Part shown: one piece after another, positions 33,390-46,073 of the stretch
How positions within the stretch are numbered: position 1 is the first letter of the stretch
Layout of the letters: the number at the start of each line of letters is the position of its first letter
Source: Nepenthes gracilis
Taxonomy: Eukaryota; Streptophyta; Magnoliopsida; Caryophyllales; Nepenthaceae
Direction of reading: 5' to 3'
NCBI GenBank assembly: GCA_033239525.1
Contig: BSYO01000003.1
Location: forward strand, 21,655,716 to 21,719,715
Length of the DNA: 64,000 nucleotides
Program-made: the position numbers and the translations under genes
Notes under the pieces: generated by a model
Seen by the model: the letters and a program-made list of their open reading frames with translations, nothing else
What the model was told of the DNA's origin: nothing
Database searches by the model: none

Positions 33390-34178
33390 TGTTGCGTCGG
33401 GGAGTAACTCGGCGCGCGAGAGATCGAGTGTGAGCGGATTTCTAAGGCACGCGGACGGTCGATTGGAGCAACACAAAGTGAACAGAGTCTAGTGAAGAGA
33501 AAAGCACGGGGCCAGGGGTTGAACACTTCAGTTTATGTGGAAAACCCCTCAATCTGGCGAATGGTGAAAAACCACGGTGGTGGACGTACAGTCCGAGAAA
33601 TCTCACTATGAAGAAGAGGAAATACAACAATGGAAACCTGGGAAACTTTTAGTGTCCTCAGGATGTTACAACGTAAGAAATATAACTTCTCTCTTTTCTC
33701 TCTTCCCTGGGGGATTTTCGCTAGAGTCTGGTTAGGAAGATCTGGAAGCCAAAAGGTCCCATCTTCCCTGCTGAAGTTGGGTATTTATAAGGAACGTAAT
33801 GCCGTAAGGAAGACGACACGTGGCGCTGGCATGTCAGGGTTGTCTGCCACCATCGCCACCACTGTAGATGCGGCTGTGGCGAGGACACTGTCCAGTTGAT
33901 CTGTGCTCTGGCGCTTCGAGGCGCATATCCTGCAGCCACCGGCGTGTCGGGAGTCGTTGGTTGCTCGTAGCAGCATGCGCTGAGCTGGCATTTGGGTTAT
34001 TTTGGTCTTTCTGGTGGTTCCTGTCAAAGAGGTCTCAGTGTCCGTCCGGGTGGCCAAGTGCTCGGACGAGACAAACTGCTTGAATTTGATCGGGCTTATG
34101 GGCCTTTCGGGCCAGCCTCTTTATGTGACTTTTTGGGCCTGCGTCTGCGATTTTGGGCCCAGGTTCCAGGACCCATCA
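33390..34178 (-). mobile_element. Element B right (5') LTR, 789 bp
   Basis: It runs from TGTTGCGTCGG to AGGACCCATCA and is flanked by AGATG. It aligns with the left LTR and would contain the sense promoter for gag-pol. Confidence 0.95.
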
Positions 34179-34183
34179 AGATG

Positions 34184-37100
34184 TATTCTAACATTTAACA
34201 TCTTCCTCGATGTAAATGAACTAAGCAAAAGCAAGGGAAAAAAAAAAAAATCTAAGACTCTAAATTGTAACAAAATATAAGTAAGCTTTTATAATAGAAC
34301 AGTAAATTATAATGTTTAATTCTATTCAAAGAAAGCTACATGATACTTAACTAAAGAATAAGGAAAAATATAATTATTAAGTTTTTGCACAAGAAGAACA
34401 GCACATTCTCCTGTTTAGTGCCATTTAAAGAGAGTTACATAGTGCTAAGAATAACAATTTAATCTATTCAGTCCTACTCAAAAAAAAAAAAAAAGTTATT
34501 GAACTAAATTAAATAAAACAAACAAATCAAGTAGCCTAAATGTAGTATTATTCAACAAAAAACTTTAAACCAGCAATTATTTCCCAAAAAAATGTCATTA
34601 CCATATGTATACTCTCAAACTTCCAATCAAATTAATATAATTAAAGCCCCCAAACTTCAAAGATCAAACATCTAATAAAAATAATGAAAAATCCCTAATT
34701 GAAGTTAAAAAGTAATTTTGATGGAATACAATAGTTCACATTGCATAATCTAGAGCTGAAGACCCATTTCTCATAGTCCAATTTGGATCCTTCCTTTTTT
34801 TAAACTCACTCACTCAAACTCGCAACAATATGAATGTTAAGGATTATGTTAATATATTAAAATTTATAATCATCTAAGTTGTTTAGATGAAATCCTTATC
34901 ATTGGAATAATCAGAAGACTCTAAAATGTGAAGACTATAACGAATAAAAATTGTTCTATTCTTTAACTTATTTTGATCATGTGGCAATAATTACTAAAAT
35001 ATTATAAATGTGAAACCCAATTTTCTTTATATGAGATTTGAATGAAAATATATTATCTCAATGTTTCTACTTTTAACTTTCTTTTCAATCCTCATGTAAT
35101 TTAGAAAATACTTCTTAAATATTAAATCTCAATGTATAAATTATATGAATAATCTAATTCAAATATATAACTTTATAATAATTCATGCCTTTGTCAATCT
35201 TAAATTAAAACATTCTAAAAGTTTAAATATGTATGGAAATACATTTTCTCTAAATTCATAACATATAATGACAAGAAAATTTTATTCTTTTAACCTTGAC
35301 TTCAAACATTACAGGTTATTCACTATTAAAAGAATAATTAACTCATAAGTTTTGCTCAGAAGTTGTGCATATATATGAGTAGACGTAATCAAAGATAAAG
35401 TGAAACAACTCTTAGTTATTAAAAACGATGTAACCAAAAAATTTGACTTATTATAATTTCATAAAAAAACTTATATTCAAAATAAGATAAATGCCGCAAC
35501 TAGAAATACTGTCAAAATCATCACACCTAGATCATGCTTCACCTTGTTCCTTTAGGTCTTTTAGGGTTGTTATAAAAATATAAATTTGTAGCTATCAAAA
35601 AAAGGATATAAAATTTTAAAAAAATACCTTGAGTGCAAAGTTTTATGTCAAAATCTATCTTCACATATAATATGCATTCTTCATTTACATAACTTTCCTT
35701 CTTTATTATTTTTTCATCTAACTTTTTTTTTTTTTTACATTTGTAAGATTGTATAAATATAAACCAATGTATTTTCTTGCAATCTTTCTCTCTTTTTTTT
35801 TTTTCTATTCTTTTTCTCCTCCATTTTTCCCTTTTCATTTTACTCTTTTTTTTTTTCAGCTTCTTTTTCTTCCTCCTTTTATGATGTGGCTTCTTTTTCA
35901 TCATTTTCTTTTTTCATCTAAATTCTTCTTTTTTTCCATTTGTTCTCTCTTTTCTTTTCCCCATTTTCTCCTTTTACCCACATTTCTACTCTTTTTTTTT
36001 TTTTACTTATTTTTCAAAAGCATACAATTGTACCGTTTAAAGAAACATTTTGTGATGCATTATTGAAGCATCAATTACGTGTGTAAAACACAATCTAATT
36101 TCTAACCTAACTCATTTCCATTTCCATTTAAATATCATACCATTTTATCTCCTTTCATCACCGATTAATACATCTCAAAGCACACGGATAGGATAGAGTA
36201 TTTAACATTTGAAGTTTAGGACAATTTATTATTTAAGTTAATCTAAAAAAAAAATCTTTAATTTACAAATAGCATGTTCAACTTGGTTTCAAAGTGATGA
36301 TATTGTGAAGAATAAAATAGTTTCAGATTTAAAATATGAAAAACATACCTTAAGTTATCCTTTAAGGTAACAAATTAATAATCCACACATATAACTACTA
36401 GTGATTTATACTCAACTATAATAAATTCATTGCAGAGTGTAAATTTAAAGCAAGAATAATAAAATTATTTAAAAAATCAAAGCTAAAATAAAAAATATAT
36501 TTTTCAAAATAGGTATAAAAACCCTTACAATAGAAAGATAAGCTCAAATATCATATGGGTATAAGTCTCCACTATAGCAAGGTGATAGCCCATATATCAT
36601 ATATCAAATGGATAAAGATGAAATGTATGTGGACATAAGATTTTTTTTTCTTGAAATGAAATCTAAAAATATCATGAGGCATAAAACTTTTTCGGAGTAC
36701 TAGACACTTGGATTACAAGAGGATCAGTAATAGGCGGATCGTAGAAATTATTTTACCCACAATAATTTTCATCCGAATTTCATTTGCTTCCATTCCAGTT
36801 CCAACCACAAATGTAACGACAACCACTAATATCATAATAACTATTGAAATTTTAATTTGGATCAATTCACTGCAATATTAGATTATTAACTCAGTCAAAA
36901 TGAATTGATGTTTTCATTGAGATTAAAAATTGATGTTGAGCCTAAACCAAACATAATCATCAGTGTAAATGCATCCCAAGAAATCATGTAAAAATATAAA
37001 AATCTAAATTGCAATAAAATAGATTAGCAATAGTGGCATTATTTTTACTGCAATTTACTACTTTCACGCCTAGGAGATGGATCGTTGAGGAATCGAAGAA

Positions 37101-37470
37101 AGCATCCAAACTAAAATGACGAAGGAAAAAGCCCTAAAGCATCAAGAATCTGAATTAAGAGATTTGTTTTCAACAAGACCACAGTAAGAAGCAACACAAA
37201 GTATTGAAATATGTTTCAGAAGCCTCAATTTAAATTGAAGTGAGTAAAAAAACTAAAAAGAACTAGAAGATGAAAGGCGTACTTGTGAAGCAGCATAGTC
37301 CATAGCCGTCTGGAGCACTGTGCATAGCTGTCCCCACCTTACTGTATTCAATCTTGCTTGAAGCTTAGGTGTTGAAAACGTAAGTGAAATTAGGACTTTG
37401 CTTGAGATATTAATCGGGCAACATTAGCATTTCTACCGATGAATATATCTCTCTAGGTAACAATCACAAC
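34184..37470. other. AT-rich spacer between elements B and C
   Basis: No convincing gene is present. 35680-36010 is a T/C-rich low-complexity tract; the lysine-rich minus frame over it is its translation. A short minus-strand stretch at about 37270-37350 looks exon-like (GQLCTVLQTAMDYAAS followed by a GT donor), but I cannot link it to a gene. Confidence 0.45.
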
Positions 37471-38254
37471 TGTTGCGTTCTCGAATTCCGGTCACCGTAG
37501 GAGCAAGGGTCCAAATGACTTATCAGATCTTCTGGATGCACTCGGACGGAACCCGCGCAATACACAGATAATTTGGTTATCCTTTTGGATTAATAAATGT
37601 GATTTAGGAGGTAGAGAGAGAAGAAGAGAGGGATAACACACGAGATTTTACGTAGAAAACCCTCTTTTGAATGAGAGAGAAAAATCACGGGACTCTGGAT
37701 CTAGGAACTTGTTTCACTATAATGTGCTTGGCTACAAGGTGTTTATAGAGTGTGCCCCAACCTTTCTCTTTCTTCTCTTTCTCTCTATAATGGTTAAGCG
37801 AGTGAAAAAATGCTAGATCCTATATTTGGTAAGTAGTTAATGCATTTATAGTGGTGAGCTTTCCCTTGAGAGGAGTCCACGTGGCATTGGCGTGTGTAGA
37901 GGATCCTATCACCAACTCTATAAATTCATTTTGTCGTGTTAGGGACGTTGCGTACATATTGGCTGATTTTACATGGCGTCACATTTGCAGCGATCTGGCG
38001 TGCTCTGCAGGCCATCATTCCTCTCGCAGCATGACAGAGTTAGCTACCAAATCTCTGGCACGCTGATTTTACAGACGAAGTGGCATTCAAGGCCCATATT
38101 GAGTCCATGGGCCTTGGTGGACTTTGAGTTCATTGTGCTACACGAGTTGGTTTTAGCGCCTAGACCTCTTGGACCTACTGGGTTTCTGTGGTATTAGGGC
38201 CTAACTCTAGGAGAACAGATCTTAAAAGTGTGCCTTAAATATCTGTATCCATCA
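37471..38254 (-). mobile_element. Element C left (3') LTR
   Basis: Homologous to 43274-44063. The adjacent ATAGCCCCCCATGCC is on the minus strand the polypurine tract GGCATGGGGGGCTAT, matching B. Confidence 0.93.
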
Positions 38255-39143
38255 ATAGCCCCCCATGCCAAACCAGACCCTTTGGTATGTTCAACATCTG
38301 CGGAAATGCCTTAAACACTACGCGAACGCGTCCACCTTTACATGAAAGTCTGCATCCTTCTCTTTGGTAAATATCTGAGGACATCACTGAGAGTAAGAAC
38401 TCCGGGGAAGCCTTTGTGAGACCAGTGATTTGATCAAACAGCTCGAGGACTTATTCAGATAACCGTTATGATACGGTCGCCTAGGGATCTTCTTCGAGTC
38501 CGAGATGCTGGTGCGCTCCGCCAACTAATCGCTGTTGGCACATGTATCTAAGTCCATCAATGTCCTCGAACGTTGCCAACTGATCGCTGGAAATAGGGGG
38601 CCAAGATGTGAGGACCAAAACGTCCAAGAGCACTCTAAGTTTCTTAGTCTGAGCAAAATGTCCAGGAAATTTTGAGGTCAACAGTCTGGCTAGAATATTC
38701 GAGGAATTTTTGGATTTTAGGCGTTGCTGGGAATTTCTAAGTGATAGTTGTCTTCGCGTATTTGTCCAAGATTCAAAAATGTCCCCGGACACTATAGGGC
38801 CAAAGGCTTTGACAAAGGCATGTTTGAGAACTCTCTATGAGTCCGAGAACTTAGTGTGCGCCGCCACTTGGGCCATTAAAGCGCATTAAATGCACGTTTA
38901 ATGTGGCGGACGTTGCTTTGAAAACGTAAGCCCACTATCCCTGACAACGTACGGGAGATCGACGTGTGGTAAGGATAATGATGGCACGCGTCTTTTGAAT
39001 TTCCAAACCCTTAAAAATGGACATTTTGCCTTTCTACTATTCACCTTCCTCCACCTAGCTTCGAAAATTTTCCAAGTCCTTCGAGGATTTTCTTTGCAAC
39101 CCCCTTTGTGTACTGTTTATCTTCCTTCCTTCCTCATATTTTG
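38255..39143 (+). promoter_or_regulatory. Element C 3' untranslated region with putative antisense promoter
   Basis: About 890 bp separate the LTR from the antisense ATG. An ACGTGTGG element lies at 38962-38969 and a TATA-like TTAAAAAT at 39011-39018, about 125 bp before the ATG. No other feature is recognised; small frames here are not credible. Confidence 0.4.
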
Positions 39144-41220
39144 ATGGCACCCGGCGTTACAGATATTGCTTCCACCCGTATGGTCTCTGACCTCGATGTC
39201 ACTCGAGAGAGGTACAGCATCCCTTTTGAGATGAGGCTGCTGGTACCAGAACCTCATGAGAGGGCCTGCAGTCCACCAGACAATTTCATCACAGTTTACA
39301 TAGTCCACCTCAAGAGTGGACTGCACTTTGATATGCCGTTGGACTTGTACCACATCTTGAGGGATCTCAAGGTCCTTGTTGCTCGTCTTCAGCCCAATGC
39401 TATAAGGTATCTCATTTCTCTCTGCGTTTTTACTCGTTACCATCATCAAACTTTTGAGTCCTTGGCCGTGAAGGTGATTATGAGGTTCATGCACGGCTAG
39501 GATTGGGTTGTCATCATTCCACGTCCTGAGTTCACGGCTAAGTGGTGACAACCCCCCGATTCCACCAAAAGGTGGAAAGATAAGTTTTTTTCCCTAACAG
39601 TTTACCGTGTTTGAGATATCCCCAACGATTGGGGAAACATTGACTCCAAGTACTACCAGGACGTTACGCCTGAGGAGAGGGCGTTGGTGAAGGACATTGT
39701 AGCTCTTGTGCAGTCTAACCTTTTCAGCTTCCATGAGAATAGAGAGAACAAGTGGCTGCGGTTTGAAAAGTTGGCTAAGGCCAAGTGGGGACCTCAGTTC
39801 GAGGACTCTGATGTCCATACTGACCGCCCGGCCAAAAAGAAGAAGAAGAAGACTGTGCTGAAGGGTCTAAGGATCGAGGAACCATCTGAGTGCCCAAGGA
39901 AAAGTCAGTGGACCAAGTCCTTGTACAAGCGTCCTGCTGTTCCTGTGTAGAGTTCCTCATCCGGTGATAACCAGGCTGTTATCGAGCGCCTGGTCAGGAA
40001 GAAGGCACCAATATGAGGAGCTGGTATTACTAGGCCATTAGCGGTTGTGAGGCCCGTCGAGCTGCCTTCTGAGGCTGTGGTCTTCCACATGGAGTCACCA
40101 GTGGCTCCTTCTCTTCTCTGTGAGTCCATACTAGAAATCTCCTATATTTTTATTGCTGAGGTCTCAGACTGGATGGACAATTCATTTGAGGACATCATTG
40201 AGGAGTACGCTGCGGGGGAGGCTGAGGGGACTCGAGTTGATGAAGCAATGGTGATAATTGCGACGACATACTCTAAGACTGTTGAGGCTAAGGACACTGT
40301 TGCGACTGTAGAGCCCCATGCCTTGAAATCCAAATTTACACCCCAATGATGATTCCACCTGAGGTCCGGGAGGAGGCCCTAGCCGAGGACGTCGCCAGGG
40401 CTCCATGTGCTAAAGAAGTTGAGGCTGGGGCTGCAGAGCCTTCTGGAGCTGCTGAGCCCCCAATCTTCAATCTTGATAGAGGTGCCCCTACGTCCGAGAC
40501 CAGGGTTAAGGTTTTTGTGGTGCCCGCTGCTGAGTCACAGGAGTCCAAGACCCCTAGAGAGGAGAGTTCAGCCAGTGGCTCTCTCATCTTTTAGGTATCC
40601 TTCTGTCCTTAGCTTTTTAGCTTCTTATTTCCTTCCACTCCTACTTTAACGGCTTGTTTTCCTTTACAATTCTAAGAGCTGGTCGAGAACCTTAGGCAGC
40701 TTATTGGTGGTGTCGCCTAGACTTGTTCTGAGCTGGAGTCCCTGAAAGTCAATGGAGAAGCCAACCAACACCTGGAAGTTGAGCTTGTTGAAGCTAAGGG
40801 AAAATTGCCTCCCTTGAGGATACACTAAAGTTTCAGCAGATCCAGTACGGGCTTCTCCAAGATAGGAACCTCCAGCTAGAGGAAGTGTTGAGGACTTTAG
40901 TAAGGGCCGCAGACATAACACCGATGCTGGAGGGCTAGTACTAGGACGGTATTAACCTGTGCTGCCAAGTGATGAAACTGTTGCACCCACAGTTCCCCAC
41001 AGTCGTGTTCGATAATCGAAAGCCAGTGCCACTTGTTCAGAGGACTTGTATAGCCTCCTAGGAAGGGCGTTTCCCAGCCCTTCTCGGCCTGGGTATCATA
41101 TAAACCTCAATCTTCTGAACGGCCGGGATCGTCAGGCTAAGTAAGGCCTTCTGGATCACCGGGACAGCAGCAACAAGGAACTTCCTCTAGGCCAGGACCT
41201 TCTGAGGGTCGTCTGTAAAT
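39144..41220 (+). pseudogene. Antisense ORF of element C (Transposase_28-like), two exons, broken
   Basis: The ATG at 39144 starts MAPGVTDIASTR. Shared motifs follow: FITVYIVHLKSGLHF near residue 55, RLQPNAIRYLISLCVFTRYH near 93, and DSTKRWKDKF. A lysine run (AKKKKKKTVLKG) lies at the same relative place as in B. Stops occur after about 118 residues (TAG at 39498), near 39546, 39948 and 40014, so the frame is fragmentary. Exon 1 ends LIF then TAG directly at the splice donor, where B has CAG. Exon 2 (from 40679) reads LVENLRQLIGGV and continues into a coiled-coil-like region, then HPQFPTVVFDNRK, matching the tail of B. A polyadenylation-like AATAAA lies near 41267. Confidence 0.72.
40595..40678 (+). 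other. Intron in the element C antisense gene (84 bp, phase 0)
   Basis: It starts GTATCCTTCTGTCC and ends CAATTCTAAGAG, with a T-rich interior. It lies at the same codon position as the introns of the A and B copies. The exact acceptor (AAG or the AG two bases further) is chosen to keep frame with B. Confidence 0.65.
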
Positions 41221-41460
41221 TTGTAGAGTTTTTATATGTATACTATTGTACACACATTACATATATGAATAAAATTTATATTGTTTAAGTGCAAACGTCT
41301 GGTTTGTCTTACTCGGACTGTTTGGGTGTCTGGTTCTTTTATGACATACTGCCAAAGAGATTTGGTCTTGTGCTACCTTAATGTCTAAACTGTTTGGCCG
41401 TCTTAGGCTAAAGATGATACCTTTAGGGTCGTCGCATGCTTGCCATTTTAAGCCCCCTAA

Positions 41461-41595
41461 GTTTTAAGTATGACCTCTTGGGCCGCTCAGACACAGCTGA
41501 GTTTTAAGTACGACCTCTAGGGCTGTTTAGACACAGTCGAGTTTTAAGTATGACCTCTTGGGCCGCTTGAACATAGCTGAGTTTTGGAGTAAGTG
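41461..41595. repeat. 40-bp minisatellite, three full copies, in element C
   Basis: Units at 41461-41500, 41501-41540 and 41541-41580 each read GTTTTAAGTA(T/C)GACCTCT(T/A)GGG and end with (A/T)GA or CGA; a fourth is partial. The array follows AGCCCCCTAAG, as the related array in element A does. Confidence 0.93.
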
Positions 41596-42065
41596 AAAGT
41601 GTTGCTTTAACTTGACTTAATGGCAGTTTAGGCCTTGTAGATTAATGAGATGACATACAAACATTCAATGAAATGTAAGACAGTAAACAAGCTAAAGGAA
41701 TTTCATTATATTCATAAAACGTGTTACAAGCACATGGCATGATGCTCTTTGCCTTACCTAGGCTCCTATACATACATTTATTGATAATACTTTTTTGGGA
41801 CAAGTGCCTAAGTTCGCGGACCTCTTAGGCCAATTTAACATCTTTGGTCAAATCGGCTCCTTGGGCCTCTTGGAACGTGGACGTAAGTCCTCGGGTCTCC
41901 CAAGCTAACTTAGGCTCTTGGCCAAATCAGCCTCTTGGACCTCTTAGGACGCGAGTCCAACTCCTTGGGCCTCTAAAGCCAATTTGGTTCCTTGGGTCAT
42001 ATTAGCCTCGTGAGTCTCAGAGGCTTGAGTCCTCGGACCCTTTACCTAACTGTAGGCGTGTTCAA

Positions 42066-42230
42066 TTGTTCCTCGCTGGTATGCGGTTCTTTGCAGCCTT
42101 GCCATGCTTTGAGCCTCCTCAAGCACGTCTAGGCTTTCTCAAAGCCTTTTTGTTTAGTCGTCCGGGTTGGTCGAAGGAATATCACGCTTATGACATCCCA
42201 CCTCATGGTTGGTCCGCTTCACCATTTCCT
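42066..42230 (-). pseudogene. Element C integrase C-terminal remnant
   Basis: 42066-42200 parallels 28090-28230 of B and 7839-7940 of A (for example GGTATGCGG and the AGGCTTTCTC segment). It is all that remains of pol. It joins gag sequence at about 42215-42240, which marks the deletion breakpoint. Confidence 0.6.
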
Positions 42231-42239
42231 GCTGTTCCG

Positions 42240-43256
42240 AAAACTTGTTCGGGATCTTTGCAAGAAATGGTTAAGGTAACCTTGACCGATTAGCCTTTTG
42301 ATCTCCACCTGCAGCGTTCGACAACGCTGTGTCATGACCTCGGCGGTGATGGTAGTGGTAGTACTCTGTCTAATCGATCTGACCTGGGTGCTTTAACTTC
42401 TTAGGCCACCTAAAAAATTCTTCATTTTGAATTTGTCTTAGGATGTTGGTACGTGAATTGTTCAAGAGAGCTAGGTTTGAAGGCTTGCACTCCCTTTGAA
42501 AACCTGTTCAGACTTGTGTTGCTTTGATGATCTTCGGGGATCCTGATGGTTCCCACTCTTTCTTTTTCCTCCCACCGTCCTCGGTTGAAATCTCTTCACC
42601 TTGTGGCCTCGATGCTTCGTTAGCTTCTTTTTGAAGACTCATTTTTAGATCTTCTTAAGCTTCTTCTTCGTTGGAGGTCGAGCCATTGCCTTCTTTCCGT
42701 TAAAATAATCTCTCAACTCGCAAGAAGCTTGCGTAGCCTTTTGTTCCGCACGTTGTGTTTTCCGTTGCAAGGATCTCTCTGCAAGGGGATTTTTCCTAAA
42801 AGGTAGCCGCTTGATTGTAGCGAGAGTGACAAAGATCTGGCCTTTCAAGGCCACCCTCTTGGATTTGAGGACCCATGTGACCTTTAACTCATCGTGGGAC
42901 TTCGTTGCTTAAGGCAACCCGTGTCTCTAGGTCCTCGCACCGGCTAACTTGCTTTTTGGGATACTTCTTTCCCTTCCCCTTTTTCCGAGACGTTGCGGTC
43001 TGGGAGGCTCTGGGTGGCACTCCCATTGACTGCCTGTCCAGTTTTGAGTAGAGGGTTTGACGGCTCTTAAAAATTGTCCACTTTTACCGGTGCACTATAT
43101 GCAGTTTGAACGATCACCCATCTCGCCATCTAATGGAAAGCAGTTGCCGCAGGAGGCTGCCTCTCAGATGGGGGCACTGGCTTGGGCTTGTGCGTTTATC
43201 ATTTTTGTGTAAGGGATTGAGTGTTTAAAAAGAAACGTTGGACTTTTGTCACATTT
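42240..43256 (-). pseudogene. Element C gag remnant
   Basis: On the minus strand this parallels 31750-33200 of B: the degraded C-terminal Gag region around 42320-42400, then a basic segment (42645-42854, ELRDYFNGKK, with ELRHYLNERR in B). Stops and frameshifts are frequent. The capsid-like middle found in B is missing or unrecognisable. Confidence 0.6.
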
Positions 43257-43273
43257 TTTACAGACGGCGCTAA
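43257..43273 (-). promoter_or_regulatory. Element C primer-binding-like site
   Basis: On the minus strand the sequence next to the LTR is TTAGCGCCGTCTGTAAA, the same as in element A. Confidence 0.6.
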
Positions 43274-44063
43274 TGTTGCGTTCTCGAATTCTGGTCACCA
43301 TACGGACGAGGGTCCAAATGACTCATCGGATCTTCTAGATGCACTCGGACGGAATCCGTACAACATATAGATAATTTGGTTATCCTTTTGAATTAATGAA
43401 TGCGATCTGAGAGGCAGAGAGAGAGAAGAATAGAAGGATAACATACGAGATTTTACATGAAAAACCCTCTCTTGAATTGAGAGAAAAATCACTAGATTTT
43501 AAGTTCTGGAACTTGTTTCACTATAATGTGCTTGGCTACAAGGTGTTTACAAAGTGCGCTCCAGTCTTTCTCTTTCTTTTCTTTCTCTCTATAATGGCTA
43601 AGCGAGTGTAAAGATGCTGGATCCTTTGTTTGGTAAGCAGTTAATATATTTATAGTGGTGAGCTTTCCCTTGAGAAGAGTCTACGTAGCACTAGCGTGTG
43701 TAGGGAATCTTATCACAAACTCTGCAAATCCATTTTGTCATGTCAGGGATGTTGCGTGTATACTGGCTGGCTTTACATGGCATATCATATATAGCAATCG
43801 GGCGTGCCCTGTAGGCCATCATTCATTCTGTAGCTTGACAGGGTTAACCACCAAATTTCTGACACGCCGATTTTGTAGACAGGGTGGCGTTCGAGGCCTA
43901 TCTTGAGTCTATGGATCTTAGTGGACTTTGAGTCCATTGTGTTACAGCCGTCGACTCTGGCGCCAGACTTTTGGGACCTCTTGGCTGTGGAGCTGCATGA
44001 TATCAGGATCCAACTCTAGGAGAACAAATCTTAAAAGTGTACCCTGAGTATCTGTACCTATCA
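43274..44063 (-). mobile_element. Element C right (5') LTR
   Basis: Homologous to 37471-38254, starting TGTTGCG and ending CCTATCA. Confidence 0.93.
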
Positions 44064-45378
44064 ATAATAATTAATGAAATTGCAAAATCATGGACATAGA
44101 ACTCAGAAAATAGTACTTGTAAAAAAAAAGTTAAATAAATGATTTTTGATAATATTTGAATACAAGATTTTAAATAAAACAATATATAATTTCAGAACAA
44201 CTAAAAATCAAAATAGATATAAATATATATTCATAAAAGTGATCTATAATCAAATGCCTATCATTTACTCAGAAAAACCCATTACAACATTAACATCATA
44301 TATTAACGTACTACTAAAATAATAAATTTAACAATTTTTTATATAAAGTAAAATAGGTACTGTAAAAATAAAGAATATGAAAATAAAATTTAAAAATAAA
44401 AATTTTCAATTGTACAAATTTCACGCTAAAATATACCCAGATAACCGCTCCTCCCCGTCTCTTCTGATTCTAATTAATAGAAAAAAAATCCTAACTTTCA
44501 AAATCTAACCGATAAAATAAATATTTTTGCAATTTAATTGTACAAATTGTCATGCCCTATATCGTCGCAAGGCCTAAACAATCACGTTTATTTTCCCCTT
44601 CATCACAGCCGTAGGGTTTGTTTCATGCATTTCACGGATTACAACCAAAATTTCGACGGCTTCCCACGAATCATAGTATGAAAGTCAGAAAATCAACACA
44701 AAAAAGGAGAAAGGAAAGACTAACTTGCGAGAGAAGGAGGAATTTTACTTTTGCCTGATTTCGACGGTTAACAGTATCGGCGGCGAGAAATAGCGGCGAC
44801 GGTTACGGCGGCAACCACACTCTCGTCCCTTCCTCTCTCTGCGACGAGGATTTAAGAAGAAAGAAGAGAAGGAACAGAAGAGGGAAGAAAAATGGAAGTG
44901 TGAAGGAACAGGAGAAGAAGTGGAAGAGAGAGGGGGAGCAGAAAAGAAGGATCTGGAAGAACGAGAGACAGCGGAGAGTGAATCCGTTAGTTGTCGAGAA
45001 TATTTGAAAATTTCAAAGTAGGGAGGAATTTGCTAATTAGTTAATTAATTAAATGAGATGTTGGGGCTTTTTCATCCTGCTTTCCTTTTTATTACCATTG
45101 GCCGCGTACGGTCAAATAATTAATTATAATTATAATCTTTTTTAAAAGTCATTATTATAATACAGATTCTAATCTCATTTACTGTATCGTATTAGATAAA
45201 ATATCATCAGTTTTTAATTTTATTTAGGATTTTGGGCTTAAAATTTTAATATTACTTTTTATTTTTTTTTCAAAAATAATCCCATTAAAAGTATTCTTTA
45301 TTATCAAAGATTTTGTTAGGAAGCAACAGAATGTATAAAATTATAATTTTCTTCTTAATTCTATGATGATGATTATGA

Positions 45379-45440
<62 letters not shown>

Positions 45441-46068
45441 TTAATTCTATAATATGAAAAAAATACTTGCTCAATTTAATATATAAAAGTGCTAACTCTG
45501 TTCAGTTAAAAAAAAATTAAGGAGAAAAAACCAAAAAAATTAAAATTAAATATTTTCTTTCCCTTAGTTTAACTATTTGGGACAGAAAATAAAGTAAATT
45601 TTTATGCAAATATTTTTATGTTTTATTGCAAGAAAAAATAAAGTACAAGATCCACTATTGTACATTTTAGAGTTATTTTCATGTAAAAAAAATTTCATTT
45701 GACATACATAAATTTAACATTAGAATTTTAAAAATATTCTCTTATTTATAATATATTCTCTTTTTTTTAATGAAATGCTTGATAATATGTTTTTTTTAAT
45801 AATATTTTAATATAAAAATATAGCCCATCAAAATATTTAAATGCTTGATGAAAATCGATAAAATTTTTAAACGTCTAGTAAGAAAAAATAAAAATTTCAA
45901 AATATTTAATAAAGTATACATGTATGTAATAATATTTTAAAAATAGATTAAGATAGCAACATAAAACTTATATTTAAATAAGAGTTATAAGTAAAACCTA
46001 AATTTAAAAATAAGACGGGGTCTTTCTTCTACATGGGATAAGTAAAGATAAGATTTAATTCAAAAACT
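44064..46068. other. Spacer between elements C and D
   Basis: AT-rich with no supported gene. 44700-45000 is GA-rich with GGCGGCGA segments; read on the minus strand it looks like a CT-rich plant leader or an LTR leader. An ATT/ATG microsatellite lies at 45363-45440. Confidence 0.45.
45363..45440. repeat. (ATT)n microsatellite
   Basis: A long run of ATT units with a few interruptions, directly visible. Confidence 0.93.
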
Positions 46069-46073
46069 GGATA

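Larger units (their letters stand above)
24725..34183 (-). mobile_element. Element B: nearly full-length Ty3/gypsy Tat-lineage retrotransposon
   Basis: LTRs at 24730-25510 and 33390-34178 both run TGTTGCG...ACCCATCA and are flanked by the 5-bp duplication AGATG (24725-24729 and 34179-34183). On the minus strand, from right to left, lie the primer-binding-like site, gag (ATG at 33304), protease (DNGSS), RT (YVDD), RNase H, an additional RNase H-like domain, integrase, and a polypurine tract beside the left LTR. Two RNase H regions are a hallmark of the Tat lineage. A plus-strand antisense gene (25919-27777) lies between pol and the 3' LTR. Both coding systems carry stops and frameshifts, so it is not autonomous today. 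Confidence 0.95.
37466..44068 (-). mobile_element. Element C: pol-deleted Tat-lineage retrotransposon
   Basis: LTRs at 37471-38254 (784 bp) and 43274-44063 (790 bp) both run TGTTGCGTTCTCG...ATCA. The flanking 5-mers are ACAAC and ATAAT, consistent with one duplication that has taken two C-to-T changes. Inside, on the minus strand, are a primer-binding-like site, a gag remnant and then directly the last part of integrase; protease, RT and RNase H are absent. The plus-strand antisense gene is kept. At 6.6 kb it is a non-autonomous deletion derivative of the A/B type. Confidence 0.9.

Noticed and set aside
32904..33407. 167-codon plus-strand frame
   Set aside because: It is antisense to gag of element B and has no counterpart in A or C, unlike the true antisense gene.
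35539..36066. Lysine-rich minus frame and phenylalanine-rich plus frame
   Set aside because: Both are translations of a T/C-rich simple-sequence tract.
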